A stretch of 64,000 bases of DNA from Nematostella vectensis (Eukaryota; Cnidaria; Anthozoa; Actiniaria; Edwardsiidae): NCBI RefSeq assembly GCF_932526225.1, contig NC_064036.1, positions 124,001-188,000 of the forward strand, read 5' to 3'. Each line of letters begins with the position of its first letter. Position 1 is the first letter of the stretch. A program made the position numbers and the translations under genes. The notes beneath the pieces are model-generated. The model saw only the letters and a program-made list of their open reading frames with translations. It had not been told where the DNA came from and ran no database searches. Positions 12,986 through 27,100 of this stretch are shown piece by piece.

Positions 12986-13265
12986 TAACATTAGGAAAAA
13001 TAAAACAGTATACTCGGAAAAAAAGGTATATCAATCTATCGAGCGCTATGCTCTATGTTAGAATCTACTTAATCAAGTTATCCAAGGAATCTAGTTAGTT
13101 CTTGTGTGAATAAAATATGTACAGGATCCTGAACAAAGCATGAGCACATCAAAGATGCTGAGAGTACATAAAAATGTCCCTATACCTTCTTTTTATGTCA
13201 TGACACACCAAGAACAGTATAATTAAGTATCGATATTTAAAAAAAAAAATAAAGAAAAAAAAATA

Positions 13266-14359
13266 GGCTATCAGCGGGAATCGAACCCGGGTGGCTGCGT
13301 TAGTAGTCAAGTGCCCGCAACGAAAGACTAATGTGGCATTGCTGAAGGGAATTGTAATGAAAATTACTTTTAATACTATTGGTATCGTAAACTATCCCAA
13401 GCAAAGTCACCATCGGACTGGAGGTTACATTCGGGAAAAGCTTCAGGGTTACATTCGGGAATTTGTTTTACGAGTGTAACCTCCAAAAGGTTAAAATCGA
13501 TAATTTTTTTTTTCCGAATGTAAATTTCAAAAAGTAACATTAGGAAAAATAAAACAGTATACTCGGAAAAAAAGGTATATCAATCTATCGAGCGCTATGC
13601 TCTATGTTAGAATCTACTTAATCAAGTTATCCAAGGAATCTAGTTAGTTCTTGTGTGAATAAAATATGTACAGGATCCTGAACAAAGCATGAGCACATCA
13701 AAGATGCTGAGAGTACATAAAAATGTCCCTATACCTTCTTTTTATGTCATGACACACCAAGAACAGTATAATTAAGTATCGATATTTAAAAAAAAAAAAA
13801 AGAAAAAAAAATAGGCTATCAGCGGGACTCGAACCCGGGTGGCTGGGTTAGTAGTCAAGTGCCCGCAACGAAAGACTAACGTGGCCTTGCTGAAGGGAAT
13901 TGTAATGAAAATTACTTTTAATACTATTGGTATCGTAAACTATCCCAAGCAAAGTCACCATCGGACTGGAGGTTACATTCGGGAAAAACTTCAGGGTTAC
14001 ATTCGGGAATTTGTTTTACGAGAGTAACCTCCAAAAGGTTACAATCGATAATTTTTTTTCCGAATGTAAATTCCAAAAAGTAACATTAGGAAAAATAAAA
14101 CAGTATACTCGGAAAAAAAGGTATATCAATCTATCCAGCGCTATGCTCTATGTTAGAATCTACTTAATCAAGTTATCCAAGGAATCTAGTTAGTTCTTGT
14201 GTGCATAAAATATGTACAGGATCCTGAACAAAGCATGAGCACATCAAAGATGCTGAGAGTACATAAAAATGTCCCTATACCTTCTTTTTATGTCATGACA
14301 CACCAAGAACAGTATAATTAAGTATCGATATTTAAAAAAAAAAAAAAGAAACAAAAATA
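13266..14359 (+). repeat. Satellite A monomers at 13266 and 13814
   Basis: The monomer at 13814 is a third copy of the type at 6176 and 9993 (offset 3,821 bp), with the GGGTGGCTGGG form of the tRNA-like block. The monomer at 13266 is different: it has CCCGGGTGGCTGCG and TTAAAATCGAT. Both are preceded by the rare TTGTGTGAATAAAA. Confidence 0.7.
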
Positions 14360-15444
14360 GGCTATAAGCGGGAATCGAACGCGGGTCGCTGCGTTAGTAG
14401 TCAAGTGCCCGCAACGAAAGACTAACGTGGAATTGCTGAAGGGAATTGTGACGAAAATTACTTTTAATACTATTGGTATCGTAAACTATCCCAAGCAAAG
14501 TCACCATCAGACTTGAGGTTACATTCGGGAAAAGCTTCAGGGTTACATTCGGGAATTTGTTTTACGAGTGTAACCTCCAAAAGGTTACAATCGATAATTT
14601 TTTTTTTGTAAATTTCAAAAAGTAACATTAGGAAAAAAAAAACAGTATACTCGGAAAAAAAGGTATATCAATCTATCGAGCGCTATGCTCTATGTTAGAA
14701 TCTACTTAATCAAGTTATCCAAGGAATCTAGTTAGTTCTTGTGTGCATAAAATATGTACAGGATCCTGAACAAAGCATGAGCACATCAAAGATGCTGAGA
14801 GTACATAAAAATGTCCCTATACCTTCTTTTTATGTCATGACACACCAAGAACAGTATAATTAAGTATCGATATTTAAAAAAAAAAAAAAGAAACAAAAAT
14901 AGGCTATAAGCGGGAATCGAACGCGGGTCGCTGCGTTAGTAGTCAAGTGCCCGCAACGAAAGACTAACGTGGAATTGCTGAAGGGAATTGTGACGAAAAT
15001 TACTTTTAATACTATTGGTATCGTAAACTATCCCAAGCAAAGTCACCATCAGACTGGAGGTTACATTCGGGAAAAGCTTCAGGGTTACATTCGGGAATTT
15101 GTTTTACGAGTGTAACCTCCAAAAGGTTACAATCGATAAATTTTTTTTTGTAAATTTCAAAAAGTAACATTAGGAAAAAAAAAACAGTATACTCGGAAAA
15201 AAAGGTATATCAATCTATCGAGCGCTATGCTCTATGTTAGAATCTACTTAATCAAGTTATCCAAGGAATCTAGTTAGTTCTTGTGTGCATAAAATATGTA
15301 CAGGATCCTGAACAAAGCATGAGCACATCAAAGATGCTGAGAGTACATAAAAATGTCCCTATACCTTCTTTTTATGTCATGACACACCAAGAACAGTATA
15401 ATTAAGTATCGATATTTAAAAAAAAAAAAAAAAAAAAAAAAATA
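14360..15444 (+). repeat. Satellite A near-identical adjacent monomer pair
   Basis: The monomers at 14360 and 14902 (offset 542 bp) share CTATAAGCGGG, AACGCGGGTCG, TTGTGACGAAAA and GGAAAAAAAAAACAG. They differ at very few bases, for example CATCAGACTTGAGG in the first against CATCAGACTGGAGG in the second. This looks like a recent single-monomer duplication. Confidence 0.8.
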
Positions 15445-18158
15445 GGCTATCAGCGGGAATCGAACCCGGGTCGCTGCGTTAGTAGTCAAGTGCCCGCAAC
15501 GAAAGACTAACGTGGCATTGCTGAAGGGAATTGTAATGAAAATTTCTTTTAATACTATTGGTATCGTAAACTATCCCAAGCAAAGTCACCATCGGACTGG
15601 AGGTTATATTCGGGAAAAGCTTCAGGGTTACATTCGGGAATTTGTTTTACGAGTGTAACCTCCAAAAGGTTACAATCGATATTTTTTTTTTGTAAATTCC
15701 AAAAAGTAACATTAGGAAAAATAAAACAGTATACTCGGAAAAAAAGGTATATAAATCTATCGAGCGCTATGCTCTATGTTAGAATCTACTTAATCAAGTT
15801 ATCCAAGGAATCTAGTTAGTTCTTGTGTGCATAAAATATGTACAGGATCCTGAACAAAGCATGAGCACATCAAAGATGCTGAGAGTACATAAAAATGTCC
15901 CTATACCTTCTTTTTATGTCATGACACACCACGAACAGTATAATTAAGTATCGATATTTAAAAAAAAAAAAATTAAGAAAAAAAAATAGACTATCAGCGG
16001 GAATCGAACCCGGGTCGCTGCGTTAGTAGTCAAGTGCCCGCAACGAAAGACTAACGTGGCATTGCTGAAGGGAATTGTAATGAAAATTACTTTTAATACT
16101 ATTGGTATCGTAGACTATCCCAAGCAAAGTCACCATCAGACTGGAGGTTACATTCGGGAAAAGCTTCAGGGTTACATTCGGGAATTTGTTTTTACGAGTG
16201 TAAACTCCAAAAGGTTACAATCGATAACTTTTTTTCCGAATGTAAATTCCAAAAAGTAACATTAGGAAAAATAAAACAGTATACTTGGAAAAAAAGGTAT
16301 ATCAATCTATCGAGCGCTATGCTCTATGTTAGAATCTACTTAATCAAGTTATCCAAGGAATCTAGTTAGTTCTTGTGTGCATAAAATATGTACTGGATCC
16401 TGAACAAAGCATGAGCACATCAAAGATGCTGAGAGTACATAAAATGTCCCTATACCTTCTTTTGATGTCATGACACACCAAGAACAGTATAATTAAGTAT
16501 CGATAATTAAAAAAAAAATAAAGAAAAAAAAATAGGCTATCAGCGGGAATCGAACCCGCGTCGCTGCGTTAGTAGTCAATTGCCCGCAACGAAAGACTAA
16601 CGTGGCATTGCTGAAGGGAATTGTAATGAAAATTACTTTTAATACTATTGGTATCGTAAACTATCCCAAGCAAAGTCACCATCGGACTAGAGGTTACATT
16701 CGGGAAAAGCTTCAGGGTTACATTCGGGAATTTGTTTTACGAGAGTAACCTCCAAAAGGTTACAATCGATAATTTTTTTTTGTAAATTCCAAAAAGTAAC
16801 ATTAGGAAAAATAAAACATTATACTCGGAAAAAAAAGGTATATCAATCTATCGAGCGCTATGCTCTATGTTAGAATCTACTTAATCAAGTTATCCAAGGA
16901 ATCTAGTTAGTTCTTGTGTGCATAAAATATGTACAGGATCCTGAACAAAGCATGAGCACATCAAAGATGCTGAGAGTACATAAAATGTCCCTATACCTTC
17001 TTTTTATGTCATGACACACCAAGAACAGTATAATTAAGTATTGATATTTAAAAAATAAATAAAACAAAATAGGCTATCAGCGGGAATCGAACCCGGGTCG
17101 CTGCGTTAGTAGTCAAGTGCCCGCAACGAAAGACTAACGTGGCATTGCTGAAGGGAATTGTAATGAAAATTACTTTTAATACTATTGGTATCGTAAACTA
17201 TCCCAAGCAAAGTCACCATGGACTGGAGGTTACATTCGGGAAAAGCTTCAGGGTTACATTCGGGAATTTGTTTTACGAGAGTAACCTCAAAAAGGTTACA
17301 ATCGATAATTTTTTTTTTGTAAATTCCAAAAAGTAACATTAGGAAAAATAAAACATTATACACGGAAAAAAAAGGTATATCAATCTATCGAGCGCTATGC
17401 TCTATGTTAGAATCTACTTAATCAAGTTATCTAAGGAATCTAGTTAGTTCTTGTGTGCATAAAATATGTACAGGATCCTGAACAAAGCATGAGCACATCA
17501 AAGATGCTGAGAGTACATAAAAATGTCCCTATACCTTCTTTTTATGTCATGACACACCAAGAACAGTATAATTAAGTATCGATATTAAAAAAAAAAAAAA
17601 AGAAAAAAAAAATAGGCTATCAGCGGGAATCGAACCCGGGTCGCTGCGTAAGTAGTCAAGTGCCCGCAACGAAAGACTAACGTGGCATTGCTGAAGGGAA
17701 TTGTAATGAAAATTACTTTTAATACTATTTGTATCGTAAACTATCCCAAGCAAAGTCACCATCAGACTGGAGGTTACATTCGGGAAAAGCTTCAGGGTTA
17801 CATTCGGGAATTTGTTTTACGAGTGTAACCTCCAAAAGGTTACAATCGATAATTTTTTTTTCCGAATGTAAATTCCAAAAAGTAACATTAGGAAAAATAA
17901 AACAGTATACTTGGAAAAAAAGGTATATCAATCTATCGAGCGCTATGCTCTATTTAGAATCTACTTAATCAAGTTATCCAAGGAATCTAGTTAGTTCTTG
18001 TGTGCATAAAATATGTACAGGATCCTGAACAAAGCATGAGCACATCAAAGATGCTGAGAGTACATAAAAATGTCCTTATACCTTCTTTTTATGTCATGAC
18101 ACACCAAGAACAGTATAATTAAGTATCGATATTTAAAAAAAAGAAAGAAAAAAAAATA
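15445..18158 (+). repeat. Satellite A: unphased, diverse monomers
   Basis: Five monomers (15445, about 15989, 16535, 17072, 17615) show no clear higher-order phase. Individual changes include ATAGACTATC in the tRNA-like block near 15987, CGATAATTAAA near 16500, AACCCGCGTCGC near 16553 and CACCATGGAC near 17214. The monomer at 17615 shares ATACTTGG and CTCTATTTAGAATC with the X type seen after 29.6 kb, so it may represent an ancestor or donor of X. Confidence 0.6.
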
Positions 18159-21100
18159 GGCTATCAGCGGGAATCGAACCCGGGTCGCTGCGTTAGTAGT
18201 CAAGTGCCCGCAACGAAAGACTAACGTGGTATTGCTGAAGGGAATTGTAATGAAAATTACTTTTAATACTATTGGTATCGTAAACTATCCCAAGCAAAGT
18301 CACCATCGGACTGGAGGTTACATTCGGGAAAAGCTTCAGGGTTACATTCGGGAATTTGTTTTACGAGTGTAACCTCCAAAAGGTTACAATCGATAATTTT
18401 TTTCCGAATGTAAATTCCAAAAAGTAACATTAGTAAAAAATAAAACAGTATACTAGGAAAAAAAGGTATATCAATCTATCGAGCGCTATGCTCTATGTTA
18501 GAATCTACTTAATCAAGTTATCCAAGGAATCTAGTTAGTTCTTGTGTGCATAAAATATGTACAGGATCCTGAACAAAGAATGAGCACATCAAAGATGCTG
18601 AGAGTACATAAAAATGTCCCTATACCTTCTTTTTATCATGACACACCAAGAACAGTATAATTAAGTATCGATATTTTAAAAAAGAAATAAAGAAAAAAAA
18701 TAGGCTATCAGCGGGAATCGAACCCGGGTCGCTGCGTTAGTAGTCAAGTGCCCGCAACGAAAGACTAACGTGGAATTGCTGAAGGGAATTGTAATGAAAA
18801 ATACTTTTAATACTATTGGTATCGTAAACTATCCCAAGCAAAGTCACCATCAGACTGGAGGTTACATTCGGGAAAAGCTTCAGGGTTACATTCGGGAATT
18901 TGTTTTTACGAGTGTAACCTCCAAAAGGTTACAATCGATAACTTTTTTTCCGAATGTAAATTCCAAAAAGTAACATTAGGAAAAATAAAACAGTATACTC
19001 GGAAAAAAAGGTATATCAATCTATCGAGCGCTATGCTCTATGTTAGAATCTACTTAATCAAGTTATCCAAGGAATCTAGTTAGTTATGGTGTGCATAAAA
19101 TATGTACAGGATCCTGAACAAAGCATGAGCACATCAAAGATGCTGAGAGTACATAAAAATGTCCCTATACCTTCTTTTTATGTCATGACACACCAAGAAC
19201 AGTATAATTAAGTATCGATATTTAAAAAAAAAAAGAAAGAAAAAAAAATAGGCTATCAGCGGGAATCGAACCCGGGTCGCTGCGTTAGTAGTCAAGTGCC
19301 CGCATCGAAAGACTAATGTGGCCTTGCTGAAGGGAATTGTAATGAAAATTACTTTTAATACTATTGGTATCGTAAACTATCCCAAGCAAAGTCACCATCG
19401 GACTGGAGGTTACATTCGGGAAAAGCTTCAGGGTTACATTCGGGAATTTGTTTTACGAGTGTAACCTCCAAAAGGTTACAATCGATAATTTTTTTTCCGA
19501 ATGTAAAATCCAAAAAGTAACATTAGGAAAAATAAAACATTATACTCGGAAAAAAAAGGTATATCAATCTATCGAGCGCTATGCTCTATGTTAAAATCTA
19601 CTAAATCAAGTTATCCAAGGAATCTAGTTAGTTCTTGTGTGCATAAAATATGTACAGGATCCTGAACAAAGCATGAGCACATCAAAGATGCTGAGAGTAC
19701 ATAAAAATGTCCCTATACCTTCTTTTTATGTCATGACACACCAAGAACAGTATAATTAAGTATCGATATTTAAAAAAAAAAAAAGAAAAAAAAATAGGCT
19801 ATCAGCGGGAATCGAACCCGGGTCGCTGCGTAAGTAGTCAAGTGAACGCAACGAAAGACTAACGTGGCATTGCTGAAGAGAATTGTAATGAAAATTACTT
19901 TTGATACTATTGGTATCGTAAACTATCCCAAGCAAAGTCACCATCAGACTGGAGGTTACATTCGGGAAAAGCTTCAGGGTTACATTCGGGAATTTGTTTT
20001 TACGAGTGTAACCTCCAAAAGGTTACAATCGATAACTTTTTTTCCGAATGTAAATTCCAAAAAGTAACATTAGGAAAAATAAAACAGTATACTCGGAAAA
20101 AAAGGTATATCAATCTATCGAGCGCTATGCTCTATGTTAGAATCTACTTAATCAAGTTATCCAAGGAATCTAGTTAGTTATGGTGTGCATAAAATATGTA
20201 CAGGATCCTGAACAAAGCATGAGCACATCAAAGATGCTGAGAGTACATAAAAATGTCCCTATACCTTCTTTTTATGTCATGACACACCAAGAACAGTATA
20301 ATTAAGTATCGATATTTTAAAAAAGAAATAAAGAAAAAAAAATAGGCTATCAGCGGGAATCGAACCCGGGTCGCTGCGTTAGTAGTCAAGTGCCCGCAAC
20401 GAAAGACTAACGTGGCATTGCTGAAGGGAATTGTAATGAAAATTACTTTTAATACTATTGGTATCGTAAACTATCCCAAGCAAAGTCACCATCGGACTGG
20501 AGGTTACATTCGGGAAAAGCTTCAGGGTTACATTCGGGAATTTGTTTTTACGAGTGTAACCTCCAAAAGGTTACAATCGATAACTTTTTTTCCGAATGTA
20601 AATTCCAAAAAGTAACATTAGGAAAAATAAAACAGTATACTCGGAAAAAAAGGTATATCAATCTATCGAGCGCTATGCTCTATGTTAGAATCTACTTAAT
20701 CAAGTTATCCAAGGAATCTAGTTAGTTATGGTGTGCATAAAATATGTACAGGATCCTGAACAAAGCATGAGCACATCAAAGATGCTGAGAGTACATAAAA
20801 ATGTCCCTATACCTTCTTTTTATGTCATGACACACCAAGAACAGTATAATTAAGTATCGATATTTAAAAAAAAAAAGTAAGAAAAAAAAATAGGCTATCA
20901 GCGGGAATCGAACCCGGGTCGCTGCGTTAGTAGTCAAGTGCCCGCATCGAAAGACTAATGTGGCCTTGCTGAAGGGAATTGTAATGAAAATTACTTTTAA
21001 TACTATTGGTATCGTAAACTATCCCAAGCAAAGTCACCATCGGACTGGAGGTTACATTCGGGAAAAGCTTCAGGGTTACATTCGGGAATTTGTTTTACGA

Positions 21101-24100
21101 GAGTAACCTCCAAAAGGTTACAATCGATATTTTTTTTTTCCGAATGTAAATTCCAAAAAGTAACATTAGGAAAAATAAAACAGTATACTCGGAAAAAAAG
21201 GTATATCAATTTTTCGAGCGCTATGCTCTATGTTAGAATCTACTTAATCAAGTTATCCAAGGAATCTAGTTAGTTCTTGTGTGCATAAAATATGTACAGG
21301 ATCCTGAACAAAGCATGAGCACATCAAAGATGCTGAGAGTACATAAAAATGTCCCTATACCTTCTTTTTATGTCATGACACACCAAGAACAGTATAATTA
21401 AGTATCGATATTTAAAAAAAAAAAAAGAAACAAAAATAGGCTATCAGCGGGAATCGAACCCGGGTCGCTGCGTTAGTAGTCAAGTGCCCGCAACGAAAGA
21501 CTAACGTGGAATTGCTGAAGGGAATTGTAACGAAAATTACTTTTAATACTATTGGTATCGTAAACTATCCCAAGCAAAGTCACCATCGGACTGGAGGTTA
21601 CATTCGGGAAAAGCTTCAGGGTTACATTCGGGAATTTGTTTTACGAGTGTAACCTCCAAAAGGTTACAATCGATATTTTTTTTTCCGAATGTAAATTCCA
21701 AAAAGTAACATTAGGAAAAATAAAACAGTATACTCGGAAAAAAAGGTATATCAATTTTTCGAGCGCTATGCTCTATGTTAGAATCTACTTAATCAAGTTA
21801 TCCAAGGAATCTAGTTAGTTCTTGTGTGCATAAAATATGTACAGGATCCTGAACAAAGCATGAGCACATCAAAGATGCTGAGAGTACATAAAAATGTCCC
21901 TATACCTTCTTTTTATGTCATGACACACCAAGAACAGTATAATTAAGTATCGATATTTAAAAAAAAAAAAAAGAAACAAAAATAGGCTATCAGCGGGAAT
22001 CGAACCCGGGTCGCTGCGTTAGTAGTCAAGTGCCCGCAACGAAAGACTAACGTGGAATTGCTGAAGAGAATTGTAACGAAAATTACTTTTAATACTATTG
22101 GTATCGTAAACTATCCCAAGCAAAGTCACCATCGGACTGGAGGTTACATTCGGGAAAAGCTTCAGGGTTACATTCGGGAATTTGTTTTACGAGTGTAACC
22201 TCCAAAAGGTTACAATCGATAATTTTTTTCCGAATGTAAATTCCAAAAAGTAACATTAGTAAAAAATAAAACAGTATACTAGGAAAAAAAGGTATATCAA
22301 TCTATCGAGCGCTATGCTCTATGTTAGAATCTACTTAATCAAGTTATCCAAGGAATCTAGTTAGTTCTTGTGTGCATAAAATATGTACAGGATCCTGAAC
22401 AAAGCATGAGCACATCAAAGATGCTGAGAGTACATAAAAATGTCCCTATACCTTCTTTTTATCATGACACACCAAGAACAGTATAATTAAGTATCGATAT
22501 TTTAAAAAAGAAATAAAGAAAAAAAAATAGGCTATCAGCGGGAATCGAACCCGGGTCGCTGCGTTAGTAGTCAAGTGCCCGCAACGAAAGACTAACGTGG
22601 CATTGCTGAAGGGAATTGTAATGAAAATTACTTTTAATACTATTGGTATCGTAAACTATCCCAAGCAAAGTCACCATCGGACTGGAGGTTACATTCGGGA
22701 AAAGCTTCAGGGTTACATTCGGGAATTTGTTTTACGAGTGTAACCTCCAAAAGGTTACAATCGATAATTTTTTTTCCGAATGTAAAATCCAAAAATTAAC
22801 ATTAGGAAAAATAAAACATTATACTCGGAAAAAAAAGGTATATCAATCTATCGAGCGCTATGCTCTATGTTAGAATCTACTTAATCAAGTTATCCAAGGA
22901 ATCTAGTTAGTTCTTGTGTGCATAAAATATGTACAGGATCCTGAACAAAGCATGAGCACATCAAAGATGCTGAGAGTACATAAAAATGTCCCTATACCTT
23001 CTTTTTATGTCATGACACACCAAGAACAGTATAATTAAGTATAGATATTTAAAAAAAAAAAAAAGAAAAAAAAATAGGCTATCAGCGGGAATCGAACCCG
23101 GGTCGCTGCGTTAGTAGTCAAGTGCCCGCATTGAAAGACTAATGTGGCCTTGCTGAAGGGAATTGTAATGAAAATTACTTTTAATACTATTGGTATCGTA
23201 AACTATCCCAAGCAAAGTCACCATCGGACTGGAGGTTACATTCGGGAAAAGCTTCAGGGTTACATTCGGGAATTTGTTTTACGAGAGTAACCTCCAAAAG
23301 GTTACAATCGATATTTTTTTTCCGAATGTAAATTCCAAAAAGTAACATTAGGAAAAATAAAACAGTATACTCGGAAAAAAAGGTATATCAATTTTTCGAG
23401 CGCTATGCTCTATGTTAGAATCTACTTAATCAAGTTATCCAAGGAATCTAGTTAGTTCTTGTGTGCATAAAATATGTACAGGATCCTGAACAAAGCATGA
23501 GCACATCAAAGATGCTGAGAGTACATAAAAATGTCCCTATACCTTCTTTTTATGTCATGACACACCAAGAACAGTATAATTAAGTATCGATATTTAAAAA
23601 AAAAAAAAGAAACAAAAATAGGCTATCAGCGGGAATCGAACCCGGGTCGCTGCGTTAGTAGTCAAGTGCCCGCAACGAAAGACTAACGTGGAATTGCTGA
23701 AGGGAATTGTAACGAAAATTACTTTTAATACTATTGGTATCGTAAACTATCCCAAGCAAAGTCACCATCGGACTGGAGGTTACATTCGGGAAAAGCTTCA
23801 GGGTTACATTCGGGAATTTGTTTTACGAGTGTAACCTCCAAAAGGTTACAATCGATAATTTTTTTCCGAATGTAAATTCCAAAAAGTAACATTAGTAAAA
23901 AATAAAACAGTATACTAGGAAAAAAAGGTATATCAATCTATCGAGCGCTATGCTCTATGTTAGAATCTACTTAATCAAGTTATCCAAGGAATCTAGTTAG
24001 TTCTTGTGTGCATAAAATATGTACAGGATCCTGAACAAAGAATGAGCACATCAAAGATGCTGAGAGTACATAAAAATGTCCCTATACCTTCTTTTTATCA

Positions 24101-27100
24101 TGACACACCAAGAAGAGTATAATTAAGTATCGATATTTTAAAAAAGAAATAAAGAAAAAAAAAAATAGGCTATCAGAGGGAATCGAACCCGGGTCGCTGC
24201 GTTAGTAGTCAAGTGCCCGCAACGAAAGACTAACGTGGCATTGCTGAAGGGAATTGTAATGAAAATTACTTTTAATACTATTGGTATCGTAAACTATCCC
24301 AAGCAAAGTCACCATCGGACTGGAGGTTACATTCGGGAAAAGCTTCAGGGTTACATTCGGGAATTTGTTTTACGAGTGTAACCTCCAAAAGGTTACAATC
24401 GATAATTTTTTTTCCGAATGTAAAATCCAAAAAGTAACATTAGGAAAAATAAAACATTATACTCGGAAAAAAAAGGTATATCAATCTATCGAGCGCTATG
24501 CTCTATGTTAGAGTCTACTTTATCAAGTTATCCAAGGAATCTAGTTAGTTCTTGTGTGCATAAAATATGTACAGGATCCTGAACAAAGCATGAGCACATC
24601 AAAGATGCTGAGAGTACATAAAAATGTCCCTATACCTTCTTTTTATGTCATGACACACCAAGAACAGTATAATTAAGTATCGATATTTAAAAAAAAAAAA
24701 AAAAGAAAAAAAAATAGGCTATCAGCGGGAATCGAACCCGGGTCGCTGCGTAAGTAGTCAAGTGCCCGCAACGAAAGACTAACGTGGCATTGCTGAAGGG
24801 AATTGTAATGAAAATTACTTTTGATACTATTGGTATCGTAAACTATCCCAAGCAAAGTCACCATCAGACTGGAGGTTACATTCGGGAAAAGCTTCAGGGT
24901 TACATTCGGGAATTTGTTTTTACGAGTGTAACCTCCAAAAGGTTACAATCGATAACTTTTTTTCCGAATGTAAATTCCAAAAAGTAACATTAGGAAAAAT
25001 AAAACAGTATACTCGGAAAAAAAGGTATATCAATCTATCGAGCGCTATGCTCTATGTTAGAATCTACTTAATCAAGTTATCCAAGGAATCTAGTTAGTTC
25101 TTGTGTGCATAAAATATGTACAGGATCCTGAACAAAGCATGAGCACATCAAAGATGCTGAGAGTACATAAAAATGTCCCTATACCTTCTTTTTATGTCAT
25201 GACACACCAAGAACAGTATAATTAAGTATCGATATTTAAAAAAAAAAAAAAGAAACAAAAATAGGCTATCAGCGGGAATCGAACCCGGGTCGCTGCGTTA
25301 GTAGTCAAGTGCCCGCAACGAAAGACTAACGTGGAATTGCTGAAGGGAATTGTAACGAAAATTACTTTTAATACTATTGGTATCGTAAACTATCCCAAGC
25401 AAAGTCACCATCAGACTGGAGGTTACATTCGGGAAAAGCTTCAGGGTTACATTCGGGAATTTGTTTTACGAGTGTAACCTCCAAAAGGTTACAATCGATA
25501 ATTTTTTTTTTGTAAATTTCAAAAAGTAACATAAGGAAAAAAAAAACAGTATACTCGGAAAAAAGGTATATCAATCTATCGAGCGCTATGCTCTATGTTA
25601 GAATCTACTTAATCAAGTTATCCAAGGAATCTAGTTAGTTCTTGTGTGCATAAAATATGTACAGGATCCTGAACAAAGCATGAGCACATCAAAGATGCTG
25701 AGAGTACATAAAAATGTCCCTATACCTTCTTTTTATCATGACACACCAAGAACAGTATAATTAAGTATCGATATTTTAAAAAAGAAATAAAGAAAAAAAA
25801 AATAGGCTATCAGCGGGAATCGAACCCGGGTCGCTGCGTTAGTAGTCAAGTGCCCGCAACGAAAGACTAACGTGGCATTGCTGAAGGGAATTGTAATGAA
25901 AATTACTTTTAATACTATTGGTATCGTAAACTATCCCAAGCAAAGTCACCATCGGACTGGAGGTTACATTCGGGAAAAGCTTCAGGGTTACATTCGGGAA
26001 TTTGTTTTACGAGTGTAACCTCCAAAAGGTTACAATCGATAATTTTTTTTCCGAATGTAAAATCCAAAAAGTAACATTAGGAAAAATAAAACATTATACT
26101 CGGAAAAAAAAGGTATATCAATCTATCGAGCGCTATGCTCTATGTTAGAATCTACTTAATCAAGTTATCCAAGGAATCTAGTTAGTTCTTGTGTGCATAA
26201 AATATGTACAGGATCCTGAACAAAGCATGAGCACATCAAAGATGCTGAGAGTACATAAAAATGTCCCTATACCTTCTTTTTATGTCATGACACACCAAGA
26301 ACAGTATAATTAAGTATCGATATTTAAAAAAAAAAAGAAAGAAAAAAAAATAGGCTATCAGCGGGAATCGAACCCGGGTCGCTGCGTTAGTAGTCAAGTG
26401 CCCGCATCGAAAGACTAATGTGGCCTTGCTGAAGGGAATTGTAATGAAAATTACTTTTAATACTATTGGTATCGTAAACTATCCCAAGCAAAGTCACCAT
26501 CGGACTGGAGGTTACATTCGGGAAAAGCTTCAGGGTTACATTCGGGAATTTGTTTTACGAGAGTAACCTCCAAAAGGTTACAATCGATAATTTTTTTTCC
26601 GAATGTAAATTCCAAAAAGTAACATTAGGAAAAATAAAACAGTATACTCGGAAAAAAAGGTATATCAATTTTTCGAGCGCTATGCTCTATGTTAGAATCT
26701 ACTTAATCAAGTTATCCAAGGAATCTAGTTAGTTCTTGTGTGCATAAAATATGTACAGGATCCTGAACAAAGCATGAGCACATCAAAGATGCTAATAGTA
26801 CATAAAAATGTCCCTATACCTTCTTTTTATGTCATGACACACCAAGAACAGTATAATTAAGTATCGATATTTAAAAAAAAAAAAAAGAAACAAAAATAGG
26901 CTATCAGCGGGAATCGAACCCGGGTCGCTGCGTTAGTAGTCAAGTGCCCGCAACGAAAGACTAACGTGGAATTGCTGAAGGGAATTGTAACGAAAATTAC
27001 TTTTAATACTATTGGTATCGTAAACTATCCCAAGCAAAGTCACCATCAGACTGGAGGTTACATTCGGGAAAAGCTTCAGGGTTACATTCGGGAATTTGTT

